A stretch of 37,379 nucleotides of DNA, taken from Halobacteriaceae archaeon Tc-Br11_E2g27. Lineage in GTDB: Archaea > Halobacteriota > Halobacteria > Halobacteriales > Haloarculaceae. Below are positions 17,356-26,955 of the stretch, piece by piece (position 1 is the stretch's first letter; every line of letters begins with the position of its first letter). The stretch lies in NCBI GenBank assembly GCA_001564135.1, contig LKNH01000002.1, forward strand, positions 1-37,379, read 5' to 3'. The position numbers and the translations under genes are program-made. Under the pieces are notes generated by a model. The model was not told where the DNA came from. It ran no database searches and worked only from the letters and a program-made list of their open reading frames with translations.

Positions 17356-18255
17356 CTACTCCGCCGGTAACTCGTCAATAAGCACAGCAGCTTCGCCTTC
17401 GACCACTTTCTGACCATCTTCGTCGAAAACATCGGTTGTCAACTCGTATTTGTTTTGGCCGAACGTCCCGACGATTTCACAGGCAGCGGTGACTTGTTCC
17501 CCAATTTCGACCGGGGAGAGAAAGGAAAGGTCCTGTGAGACATAGATTGTCAGTCCCGGCAATCGAGCAAGTGCAGCACTGATAAGACCGCTCACGAGAC
17601 TCCCATGGACGATACGCTTCCCGAATCTGGTTTCTTCGGCGTAGGCCTCCTCAAGATGTAGACGGTTCGTATCGCCGCTGACTTCGGCATATCTTTCGAC
17701 ATCGTGTTCGCTAAGTGTTTTGCTAAACTCAACTTTGTCACCAACTGTGGTATCGGTTTCCGAGAGTCGACTACATTCAAAGCTCCAATCATCTTTTTCA
17801 TAGGCTGTCTCCGGGCGTGCCTGATAATACGAGTTACTCACAGCATCAGATTCTTCCTGTACTTCGTAGCGATGGAAAACCTGTGGCACGTATCGAATGA
17901 TATCATCGGTACTGACGAGACCGACGAGTTCGTCATCGTCGAGGACCACGAGGCGTGCAATTTCGTGCCCCTGCATGGTTGCCACGGCTTGGCCAACCGG
18001 TGTCTCTGGGCTCGTCGTGATAGCAGGTGCAGACATTACTTCTCGAACGGGCTGTTGGCCAGGTTCATGTGTGGTCGCAAGCGCTTCAAGAAGGTCCATC
18101 CCAGTGACAATGCCAACTACGTCTTCATCCGTCACGACGAGCGAGCCAATGTCTTTTTCAAAACACTCCGCCGCCGCAACTGCAACCGTCTCATCCACAT
18201 CAATTGTTTCCACTGGACTGCTCATAACGTCGGAAACTCGAATTGGAAAGGGCAT
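17356..18255 (-). CDS. Tandem CBS domains fused to a MaoC-like (R)-enoyl-CoA hydratase domain
   Basis: N-terminal CBS pair 'VSDVMSSPVETIDVDETVAVAAAECFEKDIGSLVVTDEDVVGIVTGMDLLEAL...VREVMSAPAITTSPETPVGQAVATM'; C-terminal 'YAEVSGDTNRLHLEEAYAEETRFGKRIVHGSLVSGLISAAL'. Start at MPFPIRV preferred over 18321. Confidence 0.9.
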   Translation of the reverse strand: MPFPIRVSDVMSSPVETIDVDETVAVAAAECFEKDIGSLVVTDEDVVGIVTGMDLLEALATTHEPGQQPVREVMSAPAITTSPETPVGQAVATMQGHEIARLVVLDDDELVGLVSTDDIIRYVPQVFHRYEVQEESDAVSNSYYQARPETAYEKDDWSFECSRLSETDTTVGDKVEFSKTLSEHDVERYAEVSGDTNRLHLEEAYAEETRFGKRIVHGSLVSGLISAALARLPGLTIYVSQDLSFLSPVEIGEQVTAACEIVGTFGQNKYELTTDVFDEDGQKVVEGEAAVLIDELPAE

Positions 18256-18416
18256 GTTCGGTGCTACGAACGAGTACCAATTTAATGTATGGGTGGGCCT
18301 CGTTGGATGAGAATACCCCAATTAGCCTGTTGCAGACATTGAGAGGTCTTTGACACCACCCTTTCAGAGAGATTGCCTTGGTTGGTGGTTAATCTATAGA
18401 GAAAGCAGGCAGAGTG

Positions 18417-18542
18417 CCTCGGGGTCGGACGGAAATCAAAGATCTCCGCGATCTTCAAAAGACCCTGCTCTTTTGGACCTCGCGGAGCAAAGCTCCGCTC
18501 AGTGACGAAACACTCCGTGTTTCGAACCACTTGACCCCGAGG
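18417..18542. repeat. Multi-branched inverted-repeat element (outer stem enclosing four hairpins)
   Basis: Outer cctcggggtc (18417-18426) / gaccccgagg (18533-18542); inner stem-loops at 18439-18455, 18457-18474, 18482-18498 and 18506-18524. Confidence 0.9.
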
Positions 18543-18561
18543 GTGAATGCCGTAAGCTCCA

Positions 18562-18680
18562 CTAGACGTGTTCAGTGCGTTCGATATACTGCTCAATAGT
18601 CTGGCTTGATACCTCACCTGCCGTTTCGACGTAGTACGATTCTTCCCAGAAACCACCAGTTACAGTATCTGTTTCAAAGA
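18562..18680 (-). pseudogene. IS200/IS605-type TnpA C-terminal remnant
   Basis: Minus-strand translation ILRLFETDTVTGGFWEESYYVETAGEVSSQTIEQYIERTEHV*, characteristic of Y1-transposase C-termini; no intact upstream part. Confidence 0.75.
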
Positions 18681-18748
18681 GTCGAAGAATTCAATCAAGA
18701 AGCCCCACGACTCGGTGTGAACTCCGGTAAGGAGGGAACTAAAGTAGG

Positions 18749-19486
18749 CTACTCTATCGATTCGTATGTGACTTCACCATCGTCAACGATTGCAAGCAAC
18801 GCGTTTCGAGCGAGTGTCGGGTTATGGCGGAGGTGATGTTCTGGAATCAGCGGCAGCGGGGCCGGTCTATATCCGTCAGCACGCATCTCAGTGACCGTTC
18901 CAAACTGGGCAACGAGACGTTCATCTCGAAATACCTGAAATTGTTTGTCAGAACGCTTGTACCGCACTGGGAACGCTGACGGCGTCGGACCGGGACAACT
19001 CAGCGACGCTATCGAATCGACCACTGCAATAATATCATCGTCAACGGTGAGCTGAATTGCTGGTGAGTCTGTTTCCGTACCTGGGTCAACCTCTGACCAT
19101 TGGAGGCTCCCTCGGCTATCTATACATGCGAAGCTCCCGTCAGTTAATCTAATACGATCTTCAACCGCGTAGAACTGACGGCGTCCATCAATTATATCTT
19201 CAACCGCAATTGGAGATGACAGTATCTCTATTACGTCTGAGCGAGTGTGTCGGTCTGTAACGATCACTGGCAACTTCCCTTGACGTGTCGCATTCTCAAC
19301 GGCGCTGACGACCGACAACGGTCGTCCGTCAAAAAGCGGAACAAAGGCGACCTGTTCGTCCAGTGTACTGATTTCAGCAGGAGGAGCAGGAACGGAAAGT
19401 CCCCAGTCGTGTGTCTTGACCTCAACCCCTCTGCTGATGAGATTATCATGTACAGAAGCCATTTGCCCCGACACTTGCCCTGTCAT
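18749..19486 (-). CDS. Haloarchaeal hypothetical protein
   Basis: 245-aa acidic ORF, no overlapping plausible alternative. Confidence 0.7.
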   Translation of the reverse strand: MTGQVSGQMASVHDNLISRGVEVKTHDWGLSVPAPPAEISTLDEQVAFVPLFDGRPLSVVSAVENATRQGKLPVIVTDRHTRSDVIEILSSPIAVEDIIDGRRQFYAVEDRIRLTDGSFACIDSRGSLQWSEVDPGTETDSPAIQLTVDDDIIAVVDSIASLSCPGPTPSAFPVRYKRSDKQFQVFRDERLVAQFGTVTEMRADGYRPAPLPLIPEHHLRHNPTLARNALLAIVDDGEVTYESIE

Positions 19487-19658
19487 TGATTATTTTCAGT
19501 GAGGAGCGAATATAAACAAGTGGTCAAGCTGTTGTGGGAAGCCAGGTTGAGAGCATCTGGTCTGCTCGTGTGTAGGTGCAGTGATTGAATAGCACGCGTC
19601 GCTACTTTCTCCGAACAGTATATTCAGGACCAAGCTATTTTTATGATTCAAATCCTGA

Positions 19659-19958
19659 ATGAGACCAGTGACAACGGAGTCTGACATTCCTGCCGACGTG
19701 CACACAGTGGTTGAACAATTGCTAGCAAGTTCCCATCAGGCGTTTGCAGAGGGGGATGTGTCAACTGGCCTGTCAGCAGTGAACACCATCTCAACAGTTG
19801 CCACGAACAAACTTTCAGAGGGCGAACTTCGTGAGTATCTCCTCCACGGTTGTGAACGCGTTATGATGGTCACGGAAACAGAATATGAAGGAAAAACCAT
19901 TGCGATGGAGTATGTCGCCGCGATGACCCGGCAATTCGAAACGATGACTACTCAGTAA
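19659..19958 (+). CDS. Small haloarchaeal hypothetical protein
   Basis: 99-aa acidic helical ORF; does not overlap neighbours. Confidence 0.6.
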   Translation: MRPVTTESDIPADVHTVVEQLLASSHQAFAEGDVSTGLSAVNTISTVATNKLSEGELREYLLHGCERVMMVTETEYEGKTIAMEYVAAMTRQFETMTTQ

Positions 19959-19963
19959 GTTTG

Positions 19964-20836
19964 TCAAGGCCAGTCGGAATCAACACCAACTAATTCAGCA
20001 CTGATTTCCCACAGACTCTCTGCGTGTTCCCGCTTGCTCGCCTCTGCTGAAGGAGTCTCGATACCGTTTCCAGTGAGGTACACGCCGCTTTGCTCAGCAA
20101 ATGTCGAATCTGTTGCTAATCGAAGGAGTCGCCGTGCTCCCTCTTGTTGTGTCGTTCCGACACCAGGAATGATCGCTGCACCTCGAATCAGGAAACGTGT
20201 CCAGAAAGGCGCATCCCGGAATAGATTCGTCGATGGAACAAACCCTGGGTGAAAACAGTTCGCAGTCACCTCAGTATCAGACAGGCGACTAGCCAGTTCC
20301 CTTGTGAACGCGATGTTCGCCAACTTTGAGTGCGAGTAGGCTTGAAGCCCATCATAATCGTTTGTGAACTGTAGATCATCAAAGTCGAACGTCGCTCTCC
20401 GGTGGATATCTGAAGCAGTGACGACTATTCTCGCCGGCGATGACTCTCTAAGACGATCCAACAGTTCGTGTGTCAGGAGATATGGTGCTAGGTGATTGAC
20501 GGCAAACGTCAGTTCGAGACCATCCTCAGTTTCTGTTCGGCTATTTGCTGACAGTCCAGCATTATGAACGAGAACGTCTATCCGACTGTAATCGTCACAG
20601 AGGTCCGCTGCAAGCGTCCGAACGGTTGCCTGAGAACTCAGGTCCGCCTGGTAAAAATCAATGTCACCAGCAAGGCTTGTGGCCTCCTCTTGAAGAGACC
20701 GACCCCTGTGCTCATTTCGACCGATAACTGCGACGGTTATTCCTTCTGAGGCGAGTTCAACTGCTGCGATGCGACCGATTCCGCTTGTCCCACCAGTAAG
20801 GACGACGACTTTGTTGGTATCAATAGAGTCGCTCAC
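19964..20836 (-). CDS. SDR-family NAD(P)-dependent oxidoreductase (retinol-dehydrogenase-like)
   Basis: 'VVLTGGTSGIGRIAAVELASEG', 'VLVHNAGLSAN', 'YSHSKLANIAFTRELA'. Confidence 0.9.
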   Translation of the reverse strand: MSDSIDTNKVVVLTGGTSGIGRIAAVELASEGITVAVIGRNEHRGRSLQEEATSLAGDIDFYQADLSSQATVRTLAADLCDDYSRIDVLVHNAGLSANSRTETEDGLELTFAVNHLAPYLLTHELLDRLRESSPARIVVTASDIHRRATFDFDDLQFTNDYDGLQAYSHSKLANIAFTRELASRLSDTEVTANCFHPGFVPSTNLFRDAPFWTRFLIRGAAIIPGVGTTQQEGARRLLRLATDSTFAEQSGVYLTGNGIETPSAEASKREHAESLWEISAELVGVDSDWP

Positions 20837-20884
20837 GTATTGGTCATGTATTCTCCGGCCACAACCGAATTGATTTCGGTAAAA

Positions 20885-21922
20885 TTAGTCCTGGTCCAGT
20901 TCATCCTCATCTGTTCCAAGGACTGGCTCATCGCGCTCAAAGCCACGGACAAGACCGAGCGCGATGGCTACATCGCGCAATTCGACTGGTCCGATAGCAT
21001 TGTACTCACGGATGTACTCGTTTGCGTCCGTTCGTTTTGAATTCGCTAGGTCGGTATCACCGGTTGCTCGGGCATCGGATTCTGCAGCCATCGTACCAGT
21101 GAATCCAACCGCGGCGTCTGCCCGTGACTCAAGTTGCCCAAGTAACTCCCGAAGGTCATCGAGTGCCACCGTTTCGACACGTGGGTGCCCATCGAATTCA
21201 TCTGTCCTCGCTACCGCATCCTCGAAGCTCTCGGTAATCTCCTGGTAGTCGTCACAAGCAGCACGAAATGCAGCCGAAGCCGCCTCATAGGAATCTTCCT
21301 GCCATTGACTGACAGCATGGTTGAACATCCGTATTGCTGCGGTTGTTCTCTCGTGGCCCTGCAAAACGCTTTCCCAAATTTCAATTCGTACGGCATAAAG
21401 GGGTATTCTGTCCTCTGGTTGGTTAGACATGATTTCCCGTGGGTCATCGTCGTGACCCAACCCAAGCACATGGCCAATCTCATGTTTTGTGGTGACGAGA
21501 ATTTTTCCGAATGGTCGCGCACCAGCAACAACCCGCGTTGTCACTGGAAGGTTTGGCCGACTGCCTGGTTGCAGGACCGGCGCACAACCCAGAACTCGCT
21601 CACTAAATCCCTCGACGGCTTCACAGCCACTTGGGTCATCAGCATACGCGATGACCACCTCCGGGTCATCGGCTGAAACGACCTCGAATTCGATGTCAAA
21701 TCCAACGTATTCCTGACTATTCTCTTCCCAGAACTCCAGCGCCTCACGAGCGTTTGCCTCTACGTCATGGTCAGTCTCGCTATTGTTATCGATACGGACA
21801 GCCACCGTCGAGTCAGCAAATGGATGTACTGGACTCCCTGAACCCGGATCCAGTGAAATACATCCCGCACTTGAACCCGCAACCCCCGTCACACTGGCTA
21901 CAATAAACTGCCGGCGTCGCAT
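20885..21922 (-). CDS. Metzincin-type (matrixin-like) zinc metalloprotease lipoprotein
   Basis: N-terminal 'RRRQFIVASVTGVAGSSAGC' (Tat/lipobox-like) and zinc motif 'HEIGHVLGLGHDDDPREIMS'. Confidence 0.85.
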   Translation of the reverse strand: MRRRQFIVASVTGVAGSSAGCISLDPGSGSPVHPFADSTVAVRIDNNSETDHDVEANAREALEFWEENSQEYVGFDIEFEVVSADDPEVVIAYADDPSGCEAVEGFSERVLGCAPVLQPGSRPNLPVTTRVVAGARPFGKILVTTKHEIGHVLGLGHDDDPREIMSNQPEDRIPLYAVRIEIWESVLQGHERTTAAIRMFNHAVSQWQEDSYEAASAAFRAACDDYQEITESFEDAVARTDEFDGHPRVETVALDDLRELLGQLESRADAAVGFTGTMAAESDARATGDTDLANSKRTDANEYIREYNAIGPVELRDVAIALGLVRGFERDEPVLGTDEDELDQD

Positions 21923-22136
21923 GTAAGCCTCATTTTGCGGCGAGAGGTATAAAATAACGTGTTAAAAACAACAGGGAGTTACAGATGACTTCGATGCGCG
22001 AATGGAAATGCAATTATTACTTGTTAGTGGACAGACTAGTCCTAGCTGAAACGATATCCTTGTGCTATATGACAGTTGTTGAAGTGGGAAAATCCAGTAC
22101 GGTTATTAAACAGGCACCAATGTGTTATACTACTAA

Positions 22137-24773
22137 ATGCCCGTTCCTGAGCGTATCACTGTTCTTCATGTCGATGACGACCCGCATTTCAGTGAGTTGG
22201 GTAAAGCGATGCTCGAACGCGAGGACGACAGATTTGAAGTTATAACTGAAACGAATCCAGAGCACGTTGAGAACCATCTTGAGGAGCATGCTGTTGACTG
22301 TGTTGTAACAGACTATAACATGCCCGAGATGGATGGGATAGCGCTTCTTAAACGGATTCGGAGCCGCGACTCGAAATTACCAGTAATTTTGTTTACCGGG
22401 AAGGGCACTGAGGAAGTTGCAAGCCGTGCCATCTCTGCCGGTGTGACTGATTATCTTCAAAAGGAGGGTGAGACGGACCAGTTTACCGTTCTCGCCAATC
22501 GGATTCGGAATGCTGTCGAGCATAGAATGGACCAGCGAAAGCGTGAGCAGTACCAGACCGTTGTTGAAACGGCTGGAGACGCTATGTATGCCCTTGATGA
22601 AGACGGCTACATCGAAATTGTTAATCACGCACTTGAACAGATGTCTGGCTACGACAGGGAAGAGCTGATTGGAAAGCACGTCTCAGACCTTCTCCCGGTT
22701 GAGCAGGTGGAACAGGGGGAAAAAGCAATTCAATCATTACGAGAGGGAGATTCAAATGAGAGTGAACGCTTTACGTTCCGTCTCCAGCGCTCTGATGGCG
22801 AATCTAATCTGTACGAATTGACATTATCATTACTCAATAAGAACGAATTTGACGGCAGCGTTGGTATTATTCGTGATATTACCGAAGACCGGCGCAAAGA
22901 TGAATTGCTCTCGGGATTATTCGAAAAATCAATTCATGGAATCAGTGTCATGGAAATCGTCACAGATGAGGACGGCGAACCTATCGACTACATTCACCAA
23001 CGAGTGAATGAGAGATTTGAGGAACTGACTGGCCTGGATGCAGATGAAGTCGTTGGAAATCGGGCAACGGAGGTCATTGAAGGACTTGAAGAGACGCCTT
23101 TCATTGAGATATATGGCGAAGTTGCACGAGAAGGGACAACAGCACAGTTCGAACAATACTCTGCGCCCCTCGACAGACACTATGAAGTATCAGCTTTTTC
23201 ACCGCGACCAGGCGAATGCATCAGCATCTTCGCTGATATCACCGACCGAAAAAAACACGAAGAGTCGCTTGAGCAATACAAACAACTGGTCGAGTACTCA
23301 CCTGACCTATTAGTGCTGTTGAACGAGGATATGACCGTCAGGTACCAAAGCCTCCCATCGCCGCTTTTGGAGTGGGAGCCGAAAGACGTGACAGGTGAAA
23401 ATCCGCTGGAACATATTCATCCTGATGATCATGAGAAAATCCTTCAACATTACACCCAACTATTCGAAAATCCAGGCCAAATTGCCACGACTGAGTTCCG
23501 TGCAAAGGATGCCAATGACCAGTGGCAATGGCTCGAAAGTCGAGGACAAAATCTGACCGATGACGATAGTATTAATGGCATTTTGGCTGCAATGCGTCGA
23601 ATTACCAACCGGAAAGAGCAAGAACAACAACTCGAACGATACAGCGAAACATTAGAAGAGTTACAGCGGACAACACAGGCGCTAGTTGAGACCACAGATA
23701 TTCAAACGGCAGGGAGGCAAGCAATCATTGCTTTTGAGAAAGTATTCGATTTCCATATTGCGGGGCTGTGGCTGAGCACACCAGAACGAGATGCGCTTGA
23801 GCCACTTGCTCTCTCAGAAAAGGGAAGTGATCTCATTGCTGACCCGCCAACATACTCTGCGGAAACACCGTCTCTCTCTTGGGATGTATATCAAGAACAG
23901 GAATCACGTTATATCCAAGATATGTCCGATTGCGAAAAACCGATTAACCAGGATACGCCGATTCAAAGCGAAGTTATCGTGCCACTTGGCCAATATGGAT
24001 TGTTGAACATCGGGTCTTTGGAAGTGGATGCGTTCAGTGACCATGAGATCCGTCTCATTGAGTTATGGGCCGACACGTTGGCTGTGGTCTTCGCACAAGT
24101 TCTCCAGTTTGAGTTGTTAACAGAGCGAGAGACAGCGCTTCGACAACAACGGAACCGACTGGATGAGTTTGCAAGCGTCATCTCCCATGATTTACGAAAT
24201 CCACTGAACGTTGCGACATTACGCACGGAACTTGCAAGCCGTGAGTGTGAGAGCGACCATTTAGCAGATGTATCGAAGGCACTATCTCGAATGGAGGAGT
24301 TAATTGATGACCTCTTGCTCTTAGCTCGACAGGGTGAAACCGTTGGAAAACGCGAGGAAATCAATCTTCACGATGTCGTTTCTACCTGCTGGCGTACCGT
24401 CGAAACTGGTGAGGCAACACTAACCATTGAAGACAAAGCAATCTTTAAAGCAGACCGGAGTCGATTGACGCAGGCGCTGGGGAATCTCTTTCGTAATGCG
24501 ATTGAGCACGGTGGTGAGAATGTGACGGTCACCGTCGGCGTGACAGATGAAGAAAATGGGTTTTACGTTGCAGATGACGGGCCAGGTATCCCTGAGGAAC
24601 ACAGGAAAGACATCTTTGGAAGTGGTTTCACGAGAAAGTCTGACGGAACAGGATTTGGTCTGGCAATCGTCAAGCAAATTTGTTCGGCTCATGGTTGGGA
24701 TATCACCGCTACCAAAAGTGAATCAGGTGGCGCGAGATTTGAAATTACAGGCATTGACTCAATCGACTGTTGA
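22137..24773 (+). CDS. Receiver-PAS(n)-GAF-histidine kinase hybrid
   Basis: Receiver 'ITVLHVDDDPHFSELG...DCVVTDYNMPEMDGIALL', PAS repeats, H-box 'FASVISHDLRNPLNVATLRTEL', 'NLFRNAIEHGG', 'VADDGPGIPEEHRKDIFGSGFT...GTGFGLAIVKQI'. Confidence 0.95.
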   Translation: MPVPERITVLHVDDDPHFSELGKAMLEREDDRFEVITETNPEHVENHLEEHAVDCVVTDYNMPEMDGIALLKRIRSRDSKLPVILFTGKGTEEVASRAISAGVTDYLQKEGETDQFTVLANRIRNAVEHRMDQRKREQYQTVVETAGDAMYALDEDGYIEIVNHALEQMSGYDREELIGKHVSDLLPVEQVEQGEKAIQSLREGDSNESERFTFRLQRSDGESNLYELTLSLLNKNEFDGSVGIIRDITEDRRKDELLSGLFEKSIHGISVMEIVTDEDGEPIDYIHQRVNERFEELTGLDADEVVGNRATEVIEGLEETPFIEIYGEVAREGTTAQFEQYSAPLDRHYEVSAFSPRPGECISIFADITDRKKHEESLEQYKQLVEYSPDLLVLLNEDMTVRYQSLPSPLLEWEPKDVTGENPLEHIHPDDHEKILQHYTQLFENPGQIATTEFRAKDANDQWQWLESRGQNLTDDDSINGILAAMRRITNRKEQEQQLERYSETLEELQRTTQALVETTDIQTAGRQAIIAFEKVFDFHIAGLWLSTPERDALEPLALSEKGSDLIADPPTYSAETPSLSWDVYQEQESRYIQDMSDCEKPINQDTPIQSEVIVPLGQYGLLNIGSLEVDAFSDHEIRLIELWADTLAVVFAQVLQFELLTERETALRQQRNRLDEFASVISHDLRNPLNVATLRTELASRECESDHLADVSKALSRMEELIDDLLLLARQGETVGKREEINLHDVVSTCWRTVETGEATLTIEDKAIFKADRSRLTQALGNLFRNAIEHGGENVTVTVGVTDEENGFYVADDGPGIPEEHRKDIFGSGFTRKSDGTGFGLAIVKQICSAHGWDITATKSESGGARFEITGIDSIDC

Positions 24774-24869
24774 ATACGCTGGTTGGGTCTGAATGCTTGG
24801 ACAGAATTCCGATATTGACCAGAAAATGACATTGTCACCCAGAACACTCACACCCAAATTCTCTTACGC

Positions 24870-25832
24870 CTAGCTACTATCTCTCTGTGTCAGAAAAGCC
24901 GCTGCTTGACTGCGTCCACGGTCGAGTAGTTCGTCGATAAACTCCGGACTCCGGTCAGTTTTTGTCGAATAGTCATACCGCTTCCCCATCTGAATACGGT
25001 GAATTTCTGGCTGAGAGAAATCGTCAGGTGAGAGTTTCCCGTCGTCAATCCACTGGTTGACTTGCTCGACGAATCGCAGCTCCTGATTTAACGAGATATT
25101 TCCGGAGAGTTCGTTGCGGCGGTCGGCAATTTCTTCGAGCGTTTTTGGTTCCCCTTCGAGTTCTTGCGGGTTGATTTGGATGACCCAGAGTTCGTCCGGT
25201 TTGCGGTCTGGTGGCTGGTGCAGAAGGTCCTTGACTGGTGGATTTTGGGAAAACAGTCCGTCCCAGTGCAGATTGCCATCGACTTCGACGGCCTTGAACA
25301 GACTCGGAACAGCAGCGGACGCGAGAACCGCCTCCACAGTAACGTCTTCGTTCACGAATGTATCGAAGACTCCTGCATTGATGTCGACTGTCCCAACGAC
25401 TAATTCCGGTGCGGTTCTTCGACAGTATCCCGGAATATCGTCGAATTCAATATGCCTTTCCAGTATCTCGGCAATTTTTTCTTTCCCAAGTTCTGACCCA
25501 GGGTTCTGATAGGGGCTTATCTGTGCAACGGGGAAGCCTGCGTTCTGAAGCCGTTGGTACGTCTGAAACCAGGCATTCGCTAGCTTGTCCGAATATTCCT
25601 TCGCCGCCAAGTCCTTCCAGATGCTGTTGACAAGTGCTGCAGCCTTTGCCTCGTCACCGGTGACAAGCCCGTACCATGCTGCAAGGGCATTGAATGCGCC
25701 ACCTGACGTGCCGCTGATTCCGACGAGTTCGTGTTCATCATCCCAGTTCTCGAAGAGGTGTTCAAGTACACCGGCAGTAAAGGCTGTGTGACTTCCCCCT
25801 CCCTGACAGGCAATTGCAATGTTAGTGGTCAT
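24870..25832 (-). CDS. Patatin-like hydrolase; candidate intracellular PHA depolymerase (PhaZh1-like)
   Basis: 'IACQGGGSHTAFTAGVLEHLF', nucleophile 'GISGTSGGAFNAL', 'HWDGLFSQNPPVKDLL' (DG dyad); downstream of a BdhA-like SDR. Confidence 0.85.
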   Translation of the reverse strand: MTTNIAIACQGGGSHTAFTAGVLEHLFENWDDEHELVGISGTSGGAFNALAAWYGLVTGDEAKAAALVNSIWKDLAAKEYSDKLANAWFQTYQRLQNAGFPVAQISPYQNPGSELGKEKIAEILERHIEFDDIPGYCRRTAPELVVGTVDINAGVFDTFVNEDVTVEAVLASAAVPSLFKAVEVDGNLHWDGLFSQNPPVKDLLHQPPDRKPDELWVIQINPQELEGEPKTLEEIADRRNELSGNISLNQELRFVEQVNQWIDDGKLSPDDFSQPEIHRIQMGKRYDYSTKTDRSPEFIDELLDRGRSQAAAFLTQRDSS

Positions 25833-25851
25833 ACGTTATGAAAAATGTTGA

Positions 25852-26712
25852 TTACTCGTAGGTGTTTGTATATCCACCATCCCAGAGCAGGTCACCGCCG
25901 TTAAGATGCTTCCCGTGGCGAGAGAAGGCAAACGTAAACAGATTTGCCACTTCTGCGGGCGTCATCATCTCCTTGGTCCGTGCTTGCCCGAGCATGACAT
26001 CTTCGACAACCTCCTCTTTTGAGATGCCCCGTTGGGCTGCCGTATCTGCAATCTGGTGTTCCATTAATGGCGTCAGGACGTATCCCACAGAGACTGAAAA
26101 CCCTCTGAGAGTTCCGTCACCTTCGGCGGCAATCGACCGTGTCAGGCCGTTTACTGCGTGTTTCGCTGTAATGTATGCAGGCTTTCGCTGTGTGGCAAAG
26201 TGCCCATGAACCGAGGACATCGTTCCGATTGCACCGACTCCATCGTCGGTCGATTTAATGTGGGGAATCGCTTCCCTCGCTGTGAGAAACGGTGCCCGAA
26301 CCATGATATCCTGTAAGAGGTCGTATTTTTCCATCGGATACTGCTCGATAGCGTCGATATGCTGCATTCCAGCAATATTGGCTACATATCGAAGCGTACC
26401 AATCTCAGCAGCGGTCTCGACAACCGCAGCAACCGCATCATCATCAGTCAGGTCAGTACCGACTGGTTCGATTGGCCCCTCCGCACCAATATCCGCAGCG
26501 ATGTCGACCGTATTTTGGAGTCCTTCTTCATCAATGTCAGCGGCCACTACGGTCAATCCGTTCGCGGCCAGACCAACTGCAGTGGCCTGGCCGATACCAG
26601 ACGCTGCACCGGAGACCAGTGCAACAGTTTGCTCAGTGAATCGGGGGTCATCGAGAAGGAGCAATGCATCACGAGTTAGTTCAGGAGAGTTCAACGAAAC
26701 GGTATCAGACAT
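25852..26712 (-). CDS. SDR family dehydrogenase, 3-hydroxybutyrate dehydrogenase-like
   Basis: 'VALVSGAASGIGQATAVGLAANG', 'GMQHIDAIEQYPMEKYD', 'SVHGHFATQRKPAYITAKHAVNGLTRSIAAEG'. Confidence 0.85.
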   Translation of the reverse strand: MSDTVSLNSPELTRDALLLLDDPRFTEQTVALVSGAASGIGQATAVGLAANGLTVVAADIDEEGLQNTVDIAADIGAEGPIEPVGTDLTDDDAVAAVVETAAEIGTLRYVANIAGMQHIDAIEQYPMEKYDLLQDIMVRAPFLTAREAIPHIKSTDDGVGAIGTMSSVHGHFATQRKPAYITAKHAVNGLTRSIAAEGDGTLRGFSVSVGYVLTPLMEHQIADTAAQRGISKEEVVEDVMLGQARTKEMMTPAEVANLFTFAFSRHGKHLNGGDLLWDGGYTNTYE

Positions 26713-26955
26713 AGAATAGTTTACACAAAGCAGGCTTATCAGTTGTTGGGAAACAGAATAATTCGACGCAATCCTGTTTGGCTGGTGAAAACATGCTACG
26801 ACTAGAGCTGAAATTCGACAAGATAGTAGCCTCGTCCACCCAGGCGCGAGGTTAGCTTTTCACCAATGTTCCAATCTGTGCTGCGGGAACAAGCCGAAAA
26901 AGTACCTGATGTGTATGTGAGCATAGTAAAGGTTCAAGCAAATCTAATATACATG

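Noticed and set aside
18306-18656. 124-aa minus-strand ORF (18282-18656) as a real gene
   Set aside because: It runs through the hairpin element and the tnpA remnant in a different frame; better explained as chance open frame.
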